DNA of 64,000 nt from assembly GCA_029531795.1 (NCBI GenBank), contig JAPEIS010000002.1:3348001-3412000 (forward strand), read 5' to 3'. Source of the DNA: Sclerotinia nivalis (Eukaryota; Ascomycota; Leotiomycetes; Helotiales; Sclerotiniaceae). This document shows positions 49,070 through 60,701 of this stretch, one piece after another. The number at the start of each line of letters is the position of its first letter. The first letter of the stretch is position 1. The notes beneath the pieces are model-generated. The model saw nothing but the letters and a program-made list of their open reading frames with translations, ran no database searches and was not told the DNA's origin. A program made the translations under genes and the position numbers.

Positions 49070-49512
49070 CTAACAAGCAGGCACCGGACAAATCAAATCA
49101 TAATGAACAAATTCACTCGTATCATCCTCATACAATTGCGTCTTATCAACTTTCCTATCGAACCACAAACATTCCGTATACCGAGCATGAAAAGCAATGC
49201 TTTTACAGGCAGGATACGCAGCTCGACACTCATTAATACAGCCGGCGAGAGTGGCGCCCGAGGATTGGTGAATGGTTTCGTTGTAGTTACCGGGTACTTC
49301 GGTATAGCCTGGTGTTGCGCAGATGGGATAACCGACTACGTAGGCTGGTGTGTGTGTTAGTTTAGTGATGGAGAAGTGAGAGGGGAGGGATGCAGCTTAC
49401 TTTCTCCTGGTGGTGGTGGAGTGGAGAGTGTACCCGCTTGCGTTGGCGAGCAGCTCACGAGGTTGGTGAGAGTGAATGAGGCGAGCGCGAAAAGAAAATG
49501 GTGGATATGCAT
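49070..49512 (-). CDS. Small secreted cysteine-rich protein (128 aa)
   Basis: Exons 49401-49512 and 49070-49344 (minus). Intron 49345-49400 has GTAAGC, an ACTAAC branch point and ACCAG, and the phases match. The N terminus MHIHHFLFALASFTLTNLVS is a typical signal peptide ending before SCSP. A short Pro-rich linker follows. The mature part has spaced Cys (PICATPG, GCINECRAAYPAC, TECLWF, LICPVPAC). The pattern GC...EC...C.S..F......C.W resembles PAN/apple-like fungal extracellular modules. Likely secreted; carbohydrate or protein binding is possible but not shown, and it is a candidate host-interaction protein if this is a plant pathogen. It is too intron-split to appear as one long frame. Confidence 0.8.
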
Positions 49513-50281
49513 TGTTATTTTGAAATTTTATAGAGTATAAAATATTGTTTATTTTCGACCTTTGTTCTTTGAGAAAAGTGGTAATGTTAAATTAATATCC
49601 ATCCCCTAGGTTGGGAAACTTCTACACATATATATGGCAATTGAGGATATCGATGTACACATCAGGAAGCATTTCATTGGCGATCAGTGGCGGCACCTTG
49701 CATTATCCTCTCCGTCACAAACACGAGACATGTAAGATCTTACAAGTCCTTTCCTAATCATGGTACTTTTCTCGTGTTGCTTGTAGCAATGGATCTTCAT
49801 TCGTCCACGAGATCATATGTTTTACATCGTATATATTTCATACGGGTTCGATCTGCATACGTTGTGTAGCTCGGACTGAATACAGAGGTCGTTTTCTCGT
49901 ATTGTGTTTTCCCGTTTGGTTTGTGTTAAGCCGTTGAGGTAATTTGTAGTGGGACGCTAGTTCTTCCTTGCATTGATTAACGTTACCCCGCTGTAGATCT
50001 TTGGATCGGCGGAATGTCTTTAATTGTTTCACAAGCAGAGAGATGGATTGAATTTCATGTATTCAATGTTTGAAAGTTGCATTTTCACGATTTTACTCGT
50101 ATTCACTTCACAATTGTTCACAATTCTAAAAAGGAAAATAATATTTTTTGGATGCAAGGATCATATTGCCCAAGTGCACTTGCACTTAACTCACCTGATG
50201 GAAAAATGCCGACGTCAAGCATCACGTTCTTCCACTTACCTTCCCGTGTTTCCTCCCCATTTATTTAATAAATGCCCGCAT
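49513..50281. other. Intergenic, nothing recognised
   Basis: Promoter side of the secreted protein and 3' region of the DWPL-repeat protein. Short frames lack support. Confidence 0.55.
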
Positions 50282-50734
50282 CTATCGAACACTATAAGGA
50301 AAACCCTCAAGACTACCCCCAGCACCACCAAACTTCAAATCATCCTCATCCGGATCTTTAAACTGTCTCCTCTTCGCCACAATCACCGGCTCTATTGTTT
50401 TCAGAGGCCAATCCTCCGATCGCCGAGTTCGGCTCGCCAAAGCCGCCGCCGGAGGCGGAGCCGGATTGCGCAGTGGCCAGTCATCTGATCTATGGTTTCC
50501 CGTCGTGATCACTGGGTCCGGATACCGCAAGGGCCAGTCGTTCATCTCGATGTCGCGGTCTTGGAGTTGTTGCTCCGTGGGGGGAGCAGATCTACGCTTT
50601 GCCCGAGCGGCGATGCGTCGGGCGTTGAGGTGGAGGCCGATGTGCGCGGGGAAGTAGATCATGAGGATGATGAGGATTATGAGGAACATTAGGGAGAGGG
50701 CGACGATTGTTACGACGTTTGTTGTGGTTGGCAT
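50282..50734 (-). CDS. Single-pass membrane protein with three DWPL repeats (150 aa)
   Basis: Starts MPTTTNVVTIVALSLMFLII with one hydrophobic helix at about residues 7-28. A basic juxtamembrane segment follows (RRIAARAKRRSAPP), indicating a cytosolic tail. The tail contains three similar motifs, NDWPLRYPDP, DDWPLRNPAP and EDWPLKTIEP, spaced about 20-25 residues apart, each followed by a Val/Ala- and Arg-rich stretch. I know no named family with this repeat. Conserved spacing and the membrane helix favour a real gene. The role is unknown; the repeats could be peptide docking sites. Confidence 0.7.
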   Translation of the reverse strand: MPTTTNVVTIVALSLMFLIILIILMIYFPAHIGLHLNARRIAARAKRRSAPPTEQQLQDRDIEMNDWPLRYPDPVITTGNHRSDDWPLRNPAPPPAAALASRTRRSEDWPLKTIEPVIVAKRRQFKDPDEDDLKFGGAGGSLEGFPYSVR

Positions 50735-51477
50735 CTTGTTCGTGCGGGTGGATCTGGGGATGAGGTGCTACGGTGCCGGTTTGTGGTTAGTTGGTGAGTG
50801 GTGATCGATTGGGCATGGATTGGTTGGATGAGAAAAATTGGAGGTTTGGGACGCGATTATAATAAATATAATAGGCATTGTTCCGACGTAGTTAGGAAAT
50901 GAGACGAAGGGGAGTTCCTTTGTCAGAGTTCACAGGCGAGAACAAAACCGAGGTTTGTGTTGGTTTTCTAGACAAAGCGATCCTCAGACAATTCTGTGTA
51001 CGTTTTGTTCGGTTTTTTTTTTGCGGTTGTTTCCTTTTCGTGGCTGTGTGTTGATTTACAGCGGGAGTTTGAATATTTGAGAGTTCATGAAGGATAGTTT
51101 GCAGATATGAATTGAATGATGACTTAGATTTGACTTTGAAGTGAAGGGACTTCAATAGCTTGGTTCGGTGCCCATCCTTACTTCGAATAACCTTGATTGT
51201 TTAGCTGGTTGGAAGAGAATAGTAGGAGTAGTTCAGCATTTCATCTATCCTTAACGAGCTAACCACGGAAGTGCAGTGGACGGTAAACATACTGTAGCAA
51301 CAAACTATTGTGTAGAAGCGAAGCAGCTGAAGCTAGGCTTGAAAATAAGCTTTCTCACAATAGCATGAAATACGTACATCATAACTTTTTCAAACCAAAC
51401 CCAAAAATAAAAAAACTTTCGTTATTGGACTGTAATCCGGACTACTGAACACTCTGACACGAAACTATTCGGTCCTC
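50735..51477. other. Intergenic, nothing recognised
   Basis: Promoter of the DWPL-repeat protein and unassigned sequence, including a frame at 50892-51155 (minus) with no support. Confidence 0.5.
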
Positions 51478-51744
51478 TCACTCAGATGATTTATTCTTCT
51501 CCCAGTGCCTCCATAATGCCTCTAACATCACTCCAACTTCCTTGATCAGGGTAAGGTGACCCTTTCGCTGCAATAGCTCATCCCACAATGCCTCCTCTTT
51601 CAATCCATTTAAAAATTCCCCAAAAATATCTCCCGCTTTCTCCAACAACAAACTGCTAGCTCCTTGCAGATTAATCTTCCCAGGTGCCTGCCTTCTCGTA
51701 TCACATACCGCCATTAGAATATACAAGCCCAATAGAGTAACCAA
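51478..51744 (-). CDS. Possible small helical protein or last exon (88 codons)
   Basis: The C-terminal 60 residues look like amphipathic helix (LLLEKAGDIFGEFLNGLKEE, then LIKEVGVMLEALWRHWEK). The N-terminal part begins MVTLLGLYILMAVCDTRRQA. The frame could start at 51744 or be the final exon of a gene whose upstream exon I cannot fix; a donor-like GTATGT lies inside it. No family is recognised. Confidence 0.35.
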   Translation of the reverse strand: MVTLLGLYILMAVCDTRRQAPGKINLQGASSLLLEKAGDIFGEFLNGLKEEALWDELLQRKGHLTLIKEVGVMLEALWRHWEKNKSSE

Positions 51745-52241
51745 CTTTCATTATCCAACACATTTGGCCCAAAAACCATTCTCCAAATTTGCTATTGGAT
51801 CAACTCTCAGCTAGCTTGATGTGGAAGTGTAAGACTTCATCGATGGAGCTCGAAGTAATTGAGATTGAGATTGGGAAGCTCAAGTGGAATGACTGCTTTG
51901 GGGGCGTCGAGAGGATTATTGGTGAGTTGGGTGGCTTGTAACTATTTGAAGTGTTTAAGTTGAAATAATCATCATGGCTTGATTGAATTTAAATTGGAGA
52001 ACAGACAGCTTCACTGCAGAGCGCTGGCTGGTGAAACTTTTAAGGCATTGAAGCTTTGCCAATAATATAAATTATTGTTCAAGAGTAAACCAAACAATAA
52101 ATATAAAAGAAAGACCAGTGTTCGGTTCCTGCCCGTTCCTTTGCTCAAACGAAAATCTTTTTCGTTGTTCCACTTCTTGTTTTCTCTGTTGGGTTGTCAA
52201 CTGATAAAGGGGAAATGTAGATGATGAATTCTGTTTGATTT
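51745..52241. other. Intergenic spacer
   Basis: Between the small helical ORF and the 3' end of the aprataxin gene. Nothing is recognised. Confidence 0.55.
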
Positions 52242-53180
52242 TCATTTCTTTTTCCATTCAATGAATTCAAACTCCAAATGCTCCTTTAGCTTAGCAAATT
52301 TATTCCCAAAATTCAAACCACAGCTCCAGCATTTCATATCGCCCTGTAACCATGCTCTAGCCTGGCCACTTCTACCTAAAGCTTCTTGCCTCTCCTCAGA
52401 TAGAGGAAACTCCGATAAATTAACAAAGAATGGTGTAGCAAATGAGCTATAATGTTTCCTCTTCTTCATACATGAAGAATAACGATCCACAGATAAGACA
52501 TGAATATGAAGATGGTCCATTGAGGGATGCATATGTATTCCAACCATAACATCCTTCTCCCAATTTCTACCTTCTGGCATTTCAGCATCATCTTCTAAAT
52601 TGACCTCTCCACTGAGTATCCTTTCTCTTTCCAAATCTTGTGTAGATTCTGATCCATATCTTCGATGTAATTCTGATGCAACTATCCCTTTTAACTTTTC
52701 TGCTTCCGGTCTTACCATCTCGAGAAATTCGGGGTTGGATAATGCGGTTATAGGGTGCATATTATACCATTTCTCCTCTCGTGGAATGAGAAGGGTGTGA
52801 ACCGAGGATTTGGGGTATAAATCATGGATTGCTACAAATGAAGGCGTATGATAGATGACGCGTGAAGCAGGGTGTGATGATGGATCCGACAAATAAACCC
52901 CGAGCCCCGCACTACCAGGGAAGAAGGGATTTGAATTTGCGATCTTTTTCGGAGGAGGGGAGGATGTTGGAGAGGAGTTGGGGCGTTTGGATCGTGAGTG
53001 TGACATTAATTCGGTAACTGTAAAGACTTATTAGCATTGCACATAGCGTGGGTACAAACCAAATGGTGTTACGGTACATGCGTTGGGTTTGGGGGACTTT
53101 TGAATTGATTTGGAAGAGGCTTGAGAGGTTCCCTTATTCTCTGCTTCTGTTATTGCATCTTCACATCTTTCTGAAGCCAT
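52242..53180 (-). CDS. Aprataxin (Hnt3-like) DNA-adenylate hydrolase (298 aa)
   Basis: Removes 5'-AMP left on DNA by abortive ligation, in the nucleus. Exons 53060-53180 and 52242-53017 (minus); the intron 53018-53059 is only 42 nt (GTTTGT...TACAG) with a GCTAATA branch point. It joins TPF to VTELMSHSRSK in frame. The HIT domain carries the histidine triad in DHLHIHV (H210 and H212 among its residues). The C-terminal finger CWSCGLNFGNKF...HLEFE fits the C2HE zinc finger of fungal aprataxins (C270, C273, H287 and a nearby Glu). There is no FHA domain, as in other fungal members. Divergent from the helicase gene, 340 bp away. A start at the second-exon Met (53006) would also leave HIT and finger intact. 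Confidence 0.9.
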
Positions 53181-53520
53181 AATGACAAAGCAATAGATTT
53201 CGTGCAAGTAGGTGTTGTGGATGGTATGTACAGTGTGTTTGAATCCATCCATTGATGTGCGTGTGGTGATGATTATGGAGTAAGGTAATTTATAGAGTAC
53301 AAACAAGGCTGCTCCCGTAAGCTTGAAGTCCCACCAAAAATGACGCACATTTCTATTTCTAGTGCGCCCAAGCTGACAATTTTCTCAGCCTTGTGGGGAA
53401 AACTTCGAATGAATTTAGTGCATCAACCAATCAACCAACCACTAAGAATACTCACCCCCTTCATTCCTTTTAATTTGAATTTGATGGATCTGCCTGTCAT
53501 AAGGATTGCAGAGACCAAAT
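53181..53520. promoter_or_regulatory. Divergent promoter between aprataxin and helicase genes
   Basis: 340 bp between two start codons on opposite strands; no other gene fits. No specific factor site is recognised. Confidence 0.55.
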
Positions 53521-56500
53521 ATGGTCAAAAAAGGACAGTCCTCGAAAGGTGGGCCAAAACCAGGTACATCTGCCGGTAAGAATAAACCATCAACAGCACC
53601 CGCTGCAGATGATAGTTTTATCGTCTTTTCAAATTCCGATAAAGAGCCAAAGCAAAGAAAACCACCAGCTCAAGGACAAGATGGATCTGATCCGATGGGT
53701 GAGGCACCGAAGAGGCCGGATGTTAAGAAGTTGATTGGAGGGCAATCATGGACTGGAAAGTTACCAGTCAATTTACTTTCGGAACATTGTCAGAAGCAAA
53801 GATGGGAAAAGCCGGAATATACTATGGTGAGTGTTTTTGTGTGGCGGAGGTTGGCAGGTGTTTCTGCTTGAAGGAATGGCGCATGCTAATGATATGAAAT
53901 AGGGCAAAACTCCGGAGGGATTCTCCTCGATGGTAATTCTCAAAGCTAAAAATCCAAAAACCCAAGAACTCGTATCGCTAGCTCCGTTCAAATTACCTCC
54001 TTCGCATAAACATCTTGCGCTCAAACCAACAGCCCTCGAAGCTAGACATTTTGCTGCTACGTATGGACTTTTCCGGGTTCTCAATATGCGAAACATTCAT
54101 ATGACACTTCCACCCGACTATCGAGATTTATGGAAGGGAGTGTTCGAAGTTTTGAAGAAAGAAGATGTTAAGGAAGGAAAGGCATGGATGTATGAGACGG
54201 ATCCATTTGCTGCCTTGAGGGAAAGAGAAGATGCAAAAGCTGCAATGGAAAAGAAACGAAATGATCAGCAAAAGGCTAGAGAAAAGGCTATGAATACACC
54301 AGGATCGGCAGGCCCAGGAGGTGTAGGTTTGGCTTTACGTGGTAATGGAAGTAATGGCACAAATCAAGCGGGAGGGTCATCACATAACAACATTCATAGA
54401 GGGTGGACTAAGGTTCCAAAAATCGAAATGGGCAAGCGAACGCGAACGAAAGTCGAAAGTTTAGTGAGGAAATATGCTATTTGGAATCCACATGATGTCA
54501 AGCTATCAGATTTCCAAAAGCATTCAATTGTGAAAGAATTCAAGACTCTTGATTTTCGGCAAAGTCATATCGAAGAAGCTGTGGAAATATGCAAGGATCG
54601 AGAGGAAGCTCTTGAATGGCTACTTATCCATGTTCCAGAGGATGATCTACCAAGATGGGCATTGCCAGAAGGATACGTCGCTGGTATTAGGATGGCAAGT
54701 AGCGACTTGAAGCGTGAAGGTGCTATTGAGAGACTGGCTGAAGCTGGATACTCTCTTGAGCTTTGCAAGCAGATCTTTGATATTCATAACGATGAAGGCA
54801 AAGCTTCCGAGGCTTTACAACACATACTCATGTCGAGTGGGAAAGATGTGGAATCTATTCCAAGCGAAGACTCATGGGACACTGAAGATGCCAAGGAATC
54901 TTCTGAGGGAATTTGGGAAGAGGAAATGACAGGTCTTCAATCTGTCTTTGGAGAGAAATATTCCCGTCCATCGAAGGATGTTTGCAGGATTACAATTAAA
55001 CCGGCAAATCGTGGAACAAATCTCCCTGTCGAGCCTATCATCCAGTTTCGACGATCTTCAGAGTACCCTCAAAAAGTTCCTGTCATATCTATTCACGTTC
55101 AATTACCCGCATATATTCGTTTGAGTATTATGAAGCAGGCGTTGAATCACGCCATGGAAGGTTTACTTGGCGAGCATATGTTATTTTTTCTTATTGACTG
55201 GGTGGAACAAAATCTTTACAATATCATTGAAAGACCTGGAAAGCTTAGCGATGTTTCCGCGGCTGCATCGATAGTAAGTGAAGTTCAACCAGTTCGTCGA
55301 AGAAGACAAAACATTTCGAGACATCCTAGAGCAATTAAATGGATTGCCAACGACAGGAGCAAGGAGGACTGGATAAGTCGACAGCTGAATCCGAAGTTGG
55401 AATCCATGATAAAAGGTCGGAGAACTTTACCTGCGTGGGAGATGAAAGATATCATCGTTGATACCGTCAACTCCCATCAAGTTACTATTATATCAGGAGA
55501 AACTGGTTCTGGTAAATCGACTCAATCAGCCCAATTTATTCTGGATGATATGTACCAGCGGGCATTTGGAGACTGTGCAAAGATTATTTGTACGCAACCC
55601 AGACGTATTTCTGCTTTAGGATTGGCGGATCGTGTTAGTGATGAGCGATGTTCCGTTGTTGGTCAAGAAGTCGGATACATTATTCGAGGAGAGTCCAAAG
55701 CATCACCCAATACCAAGATTACTTTTGTGACTACAGGTGTACTTCTAAGGCGATTACAAACGTCTGGAGGAAGTAGTGATGATGTCGTAGCATCACTTGC
55801 AGATGTCAGTCATGTTATCATTGATGAGGTTCACGAGAGATCTTTGGATACAGATTTCTTACTTGTTTTGTTACGGGATGTTCTTCGTCAACGGAAAGAC
55901 TTGAAATTAATCTTGATGAGTGCCACTTTGGATGCTGGTATCTTTGAAGATTATTTCAAGAGTGGTGGAAAAGTTGGTAGAGTCGAAATTAGTGGTCGTA
56001 CATACCCAGTGGAAGATTATTATCTTGATGATGTCATCCGAATGACTAATTTCAACCCAGGCTTTGGTGGTAAATACCAGGAAGATAATCAGGAGACATC
56101 TGGTATGGATTCGGACGTTGCCGCTGCCATTCAAAGTATTGGTATGAGGATCAATTATGATTTGATCAGTCAAACAGTTAAAGAGATTGATGCTGAATTA
56201 ACTCATCTGAAACAAGATGGTGGGATTCTCATATTCATGCCTGGTCTGGTTGAAATCACTCGAACACTCGATTACTTGAAGTCGATACCGAACTTACATG
56301 CTCTACCATTACACGCCTCTTTACAATCCTCAGACCAACGAAAAGTATTCCCACATGCTCCGTATGGTAAACGGAAAGTTATAGTCGCCACGAACGTCGC
56401 CGAAACATCTATCACAATTGATGATATTGTCGCAGTGATAGATACTGGTCGCGTGAAAGAGACAAGTTATGATCCTCAAAACAATATGCGAAAATTGGAA

Positions 56501-57799
56501 GAAGTATGGGCTTCACGTGCTGCATGTAAACAAAGAAGAGGTAGAGCAGGTCGTGTTCAAGCTGGAAAATGTTACAAGCTTTATACAAGAAATGCCGAAA
56601 AATCGAAAATGATGGAGAGACCGGAACCCGAGATTAGAAGAGTACCATTAGAGCAATTATGTTTATCTGTACGTGCTATGGGAATCAAGGAAGTTGGGTC
56701 ATTCTTAGCCAGTGCAATCACTCCTCCTGAAAGTATGGCTGTTGATGGTGCTATGGATTTATTGGGAAGAATGGGTGCTCTTGATGGAGATGATCTTACC
56801 GCATTAGGTCGTCATCTTTCGATGATTCCTGCTGATCTTCGTTGCGGTAAATTGATGGTCTATGGTGCTATGTTTGGTTGTTTAGATGCTGCAGTCACAA
56901 TTGCAGCTATCTTGACTGTTAAATCACCTTTTGTATCACCTCAGGATAGGAGAGAAGAGTCAAAATCTGCAAGGGCGAAGTTTGCAAAGAACCAAGGTGA
57001 TTTAATTGGAGATCTTCGAGCTTTTGAGGAGTGGTATGAGATGATCAATAATAGAAAGTATGTCTTCTTACCACCCCAATTGATACACAATACTAACCCT
57101 AACAGTTACCGACAAGGAGAGATTCGAAATTGGTGCAATGATAATTACCTTTCATTTCAGACACTCAATGATATATCCTCGAATCGAACCCAATACCTCA
57201 CATCTCTTCGTGAAATTGGTTTCATTCCATCATCATCCATTCTCCCACTAGCTTTATCCGCCAAATCATCAAACAATGCTCTCATTCGATCTCTTTGCGC
57301 AGGAGCCTTCAATCCTCAACTTGCACGTATCGATTTCCCAGACAAGAAGTTCGCGGCCTCAGTTTCAGGTGCTGTCGAATTAGACCCAGAAGCAAAGACA
57401 ATCAAATACTTCAATCAAGAAAATGGACGTGTTTTCGTACATCCAAGTAGTACAATCTTTGATGCGCAAACATTCCCGGGTAATAGCAAATATATGAGTT
57501 ATTTTAACAAGATGGCGACGAGTAGAATATTTATTAGAGATTTAACACCTTTTAATGCATACACGGCACTACTCTTCTCGGGACCAATTACATTGGATAC
57601 ATTAGGGAGAGGTCTTTTGGTAGACGGTTGGCTAAGACTAAGAGGTTGGGCAAGAATAGGTGTACTGGTTAGTAGATTGAGAGGGATGTTGGATGATGTT
57701 TTGGCGAGGAAAATTGATGAGCCGGGTATGGATTTGTCAGGGAATGAGGTAGTGGAGGTGGTTTTGAAGTTGGTAGAGTTGGATGGGATGGATCAGTAG
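53521..57799 (+). CDS. DExH-box RNA helicase, DHX57/DHX29 group (1400 aa)
   Basis: Exons 53521-53826 and 53903-57799; intron 53827-53902 is GTGAGT...AATAG in phase 0. The start MVKKGQSSKGG is the ATG after which the frame is continuous. Order: basic disordered N terminus; a UBA-like segment at about 365-420; an RWD-like domain from about 440 (WEEEMTGLQSVFGEKY); helicase core with Walker A GETGSGKST (about 634), DEVHERS (about 745), SAT (about 775) and QRRGRAGR (about 979); then HA2 and OB-fold regions to the end. UBA plus RWD with a DEVH box points to the DHX57/YLR419W/Ucp12 type, cytoplasmic and probably ribosome- or mRNA-linked. The exact substrate is not known from sequence. Confidence 0.92.
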
Positions 57800-58748
57800 T
57801 TTTATCGGTATTTTGTAGTCCTGATAATTTGTGAAATGCAAGATCGAGGGTATATTAACGGAAATCGGGAATATTCTAGAAGGAATAAGCTTAAGTGGTA
57901 TTTCGATTCAGACCAGCCAGTCGGTCATTGTCTAGAGATCATTGTGATGGCTGTGAATAGGGTGTAGTTATGTAATTTATCACGGTGGAGATAGGTAGCT
58001 TAATAATGTGATGATATTCTACGAAGGAGGGAAGAAGGTGCTAGGAAGAGCGCCGACTATATGGGGGGTGGATGCCTGAGGCATCCATGCAGACTAGCTA
58101 AGAACGGGTTATGAACCCGTGACATAATTCATATTAGGGGCATAGAGAGACTTACAGATGGATAATCAAATCGTAAGTAATCAGCTAAATCCACCTCCAT
58201 ACTGGATTACCTAGTAAAATGCCCATACGGTATTAGATAAATATACAATATACATGCATTTTATATCGCAGAACCAGGTTAGCAGGGTTGGTTGGGATAG
58301 TAATCAGCCTCGGCTAATTAAATTAATCAGATGAAAAGTAATCATGTATATTCACTCGGAGAAGATCGTCGATAATTCTATTTTCTGGAGACCCGACTCT
58401 AGGGGTAATAATTTTTTTGGGAATAGATAGGCAGTGAACTATCCCATTCACGTATTCACCTCAAGAGCGACCTCGGGGATTATTCTACTCCGCTACAATT
58501 GTCAGAAATAGTGAATTATGATGACCAATTCAATCTTTGTATAACCACTACCTACGTAGGATATTATGACCACAGCCACGTACGAATAGCCTCGACATTT
58601 CAACCTTAAACTCTTAATACCTATCATTACACTTCCTCACAATAACGCCTAGGGATTCAAAACTCTCAACTAACCTCTCATCAAACTATACATACAACAT
58701 GGATTTTTGTACTCCTCTCCATCCTTCCTCAAAATCATCCTCTTTCTC
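57800..58748. other. Intergenic with paired hairpins
   Basis: 3' region of the helicase and promoter of the DUF302 gene. Two short perfect hairpins sit at 58069-58087 and 58104-58120. No gene is recognised. Confidence 0.6.
58069..58120. repeat. Two adjacent perfect hairpins
   Basis: Hairpin 1: 8-bp stem TGGATGCC/GGCATCCA with a 3-nt loop (58069-58087). Hairpin 2: 7-bp stem ACGGGTT/AACCCGT with a 3-nt loop (58104-58120). They are 16 nt apart. Confidence 0.85.
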
Positions 58749-58788
58749 ATGTTCCCCATTTCGATTATGGGTACTGACAACGCGATAG
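58699..58788 (+). other. Overlapping upstream ORF (29 codons)
   Basis: An ATG at 58699 opens a 29-codon frame ending at 58788, 39 nt past the main ATG at 58749 and in a different frame. If this ATG is in the transcript it would reduce translation of the DUF302 protein. Confidence 0.5.
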
Positions 58789-59439
58789 CTTCGTCTACTT
58801 ATTCCGTAACTCGGAAGACTTCTCATACATCCCTCCCATTCGAAACTGTTATGTCCAATCTCTATACCTCGATTGGACGACCTACAGCTATGAAATGGCT
58901 TGCCATGGGCGCAAACATTAAATCATTTGACGAAGCCTCGAGGGAAAACTTTATCAGGGAAGTTGAGGCAGCGGTTGGACCTGAAGGATTCATGATTTTT
59001 GTTGTATGTCTACCCCGATTAATTGCATCTGCTCCCAATTGGTTGAATCGGCAAGATGACGAAGTCGGAAGAGCACAGAGGTAAAAGAAAACGAAAGTTA
59101 ATTGAAAATCAAAAGGAATTAAACCACGGCTCCTGGCTCCCACTCTTTGATGTCAACTCCAATCCACAGCTTGGACTCAAACGTATCATACTCGGCAATC
59201 CACTAATAGCCCTTACTATGCTTTCTCAATCCACCAAATCTCTCGACGCCGGACTGTTTGTACCCGTGGAAATTATGGTTCGTGAATTACCAGACGGAGA
59301 AGGAACGGAAATCATATGGCAAGTACCTAGTACTATGATTGCTGCTGTAGATGAAGGCAACAATGAATTGTTAGCTGCAGCGGAGGTTTTAGATGTGAAG
59401 TTGGAAGAGTTGATTATTGTTATAGGCAGTGGTGCGTAA
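58749..59439 (+). CDS. DUF302-domain protein (192 aa)
   Basis: Exons 58749-59003 and 59116-59439; intron 59004-59115 starts GTATGT and ends AAAAG, in phase 0. Splicing joins GFMIFV to ELNHGSWLPLF, which restores the DUF302 (TT1751-like) pattern; reading through would stop. The second part has NPLIALTMLSQS and a strand-rich C terminus (LFVPVEIMVRELPDGEGTEI). DUF302 proteins are small folds of uncertain function. I chose the ATG at 58749; upstream of it the same frame is open and hydrophobic but has no ATG. Convergent with TIM17. Confidence 0.78.
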
Positions 59440-59957
59440 GAGCGAGGAAATAGCTGGTGAGATAGGGTAACCTTGTACAGGGTACAGGCGTTAGGAATAA
59501 AATATCAATTGTCACAAATTTGAAACACGACTTGAAAAGCCCATTTATCTGCACCTAGAAGAATGTATAAACGAGAAACAGTGGCTTGCTAAACAATAGA
59601 GGATCGGCCACTAAACCGATCGTCTCCTTTAGACCTAAAGCACACAAGTCATTCCATGAAACCAAAACAAGAGGCTGAAATTAATTCATTTCCATTTCGT
59701 TACGCTTGATAACCTCGACCTTCCTCAGTTCTGGGGTCAGGTCCAAAAGGTCAAATCTAGATATACATACACCAATCCCAGCTATGCAAACAAGTCCATT
59801 ATCAAGTGCTGGTGTCCTACACGATATTATAAGGTAGGAGAATACATGCGACCACAGCCTTCTATTGGCTGGACGGAAAGAGTAGAGTTTGTGTAATTTT
59901 GTTGGAGCAGTCGACCAACATGAGGTATTATATTCGTTGCAAGGTCAAGTAGGGGAA
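59440..59957. other. Convergent 3' spacer
   Basis: Between the DUF302 gene and TIM17 stops; no gene recognised. Confidence 0.6.
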
Positions 59958-60701
59958 TTATGCGACAGCTGGAAAACCAGTTTTACCGGACTCGGATGGT
60001 GGAGGAGGTGGAGGTGGTAGCTATTTGAAAGTTAATTTAGGAATGGATGGAAATTGGGGAGGTAAATGCCTGCCTACCTCTAATTTCGTATTTCCTGCCA
60101 TCATTCTTTGGAAACCAATTCCAACACCTTCAATAACACCCAAAAGAACCGCACAACCTATCGCCGAGTTTCTTGCTGCTTTTGCACCACCACGAATTGC
60201 CAAAGCACCACCGGTAAAGAATCCAGCAATGACTATTCCTATGTCAGTTTTTCCTTTCCCTGGTATTGAATCTGCCATCTCAGAACCCAAAGTGCCACTT
60301 TCAATAGAGGAAACATACTAGCATTATACGGATCTTCCTTCTTCCTTAACCCTTTTACAGCGCAGTCAAACGTCGAGAAAAGTCCACCCCAAACACCGAA
60401 ATTTCCTCCTAATACAGGAGCTCGTGCCTTTATGGCTGTGAGTGCGCCGATTCTTCTTTCGCCATAAGGTGAGTTTCGAAAACCTTTAACACCGTGCCAT
60501 ACTGCTCCTCCGATCGCCTGAAAAAATGTTGTCAGTATTCCTTCCTTATGACCTTTGTACTTTTAAACTTTTAAATTTTGCGGAACTCCATGCATTTCTC
60601 GAAAGAGTAAAAGAAACTGTGCGATTTCATACCCCCATACAGAATGCTCCTCCAAAATCATTCAATGCCACCCAAGGACAAGGGTCTCGTGTGTGATCCA
60701 T
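59958..60701 (-). CDS. tim17: TIM17, mitochondrial inner-membrane import channel subunit (161 aa)
   Basis: Core subunit of the TIM23 presequence translocase. Exons (minus): 60633-60701, 60319-60517, 60078-60232, 59958-60020; introns 60518-60632, 60233-60318 and 60021-60077. The N terminus [20 protein letters not shown] is characteristic. Conserved blocks follow: [36 protein letters not shown], then [20 protein letters not shown] across the third exon. Four hydrophobic helices are present, and Cys8 and Cys75 match the conserved disulfide pair. For intron 2 a nearer acceptor (CATAG, 5 nt earlier) is also possible, but using the GAATAG site gives DPYNAIIAGFF, the family sequence. A Pro-rich tail ([11 protein letters not shown]) is its own last exon. 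Length agrees with yeast Tim17 (158 aa). Confidence 0.95.

Noticed and set aside
48896..49360. 154-codon plus frame
   Set aside because: Antisense shadow of the secreted protein encoded on the minus strand with a clear signal peptide and intron.
58069..58120. tRNA gene (anticodon- or T-arm-like hairpin with TTCATAA loop)
   Set aside because: No matching D-arm, no acceptor stem at the right distance, and the T-loop consensus is not met.
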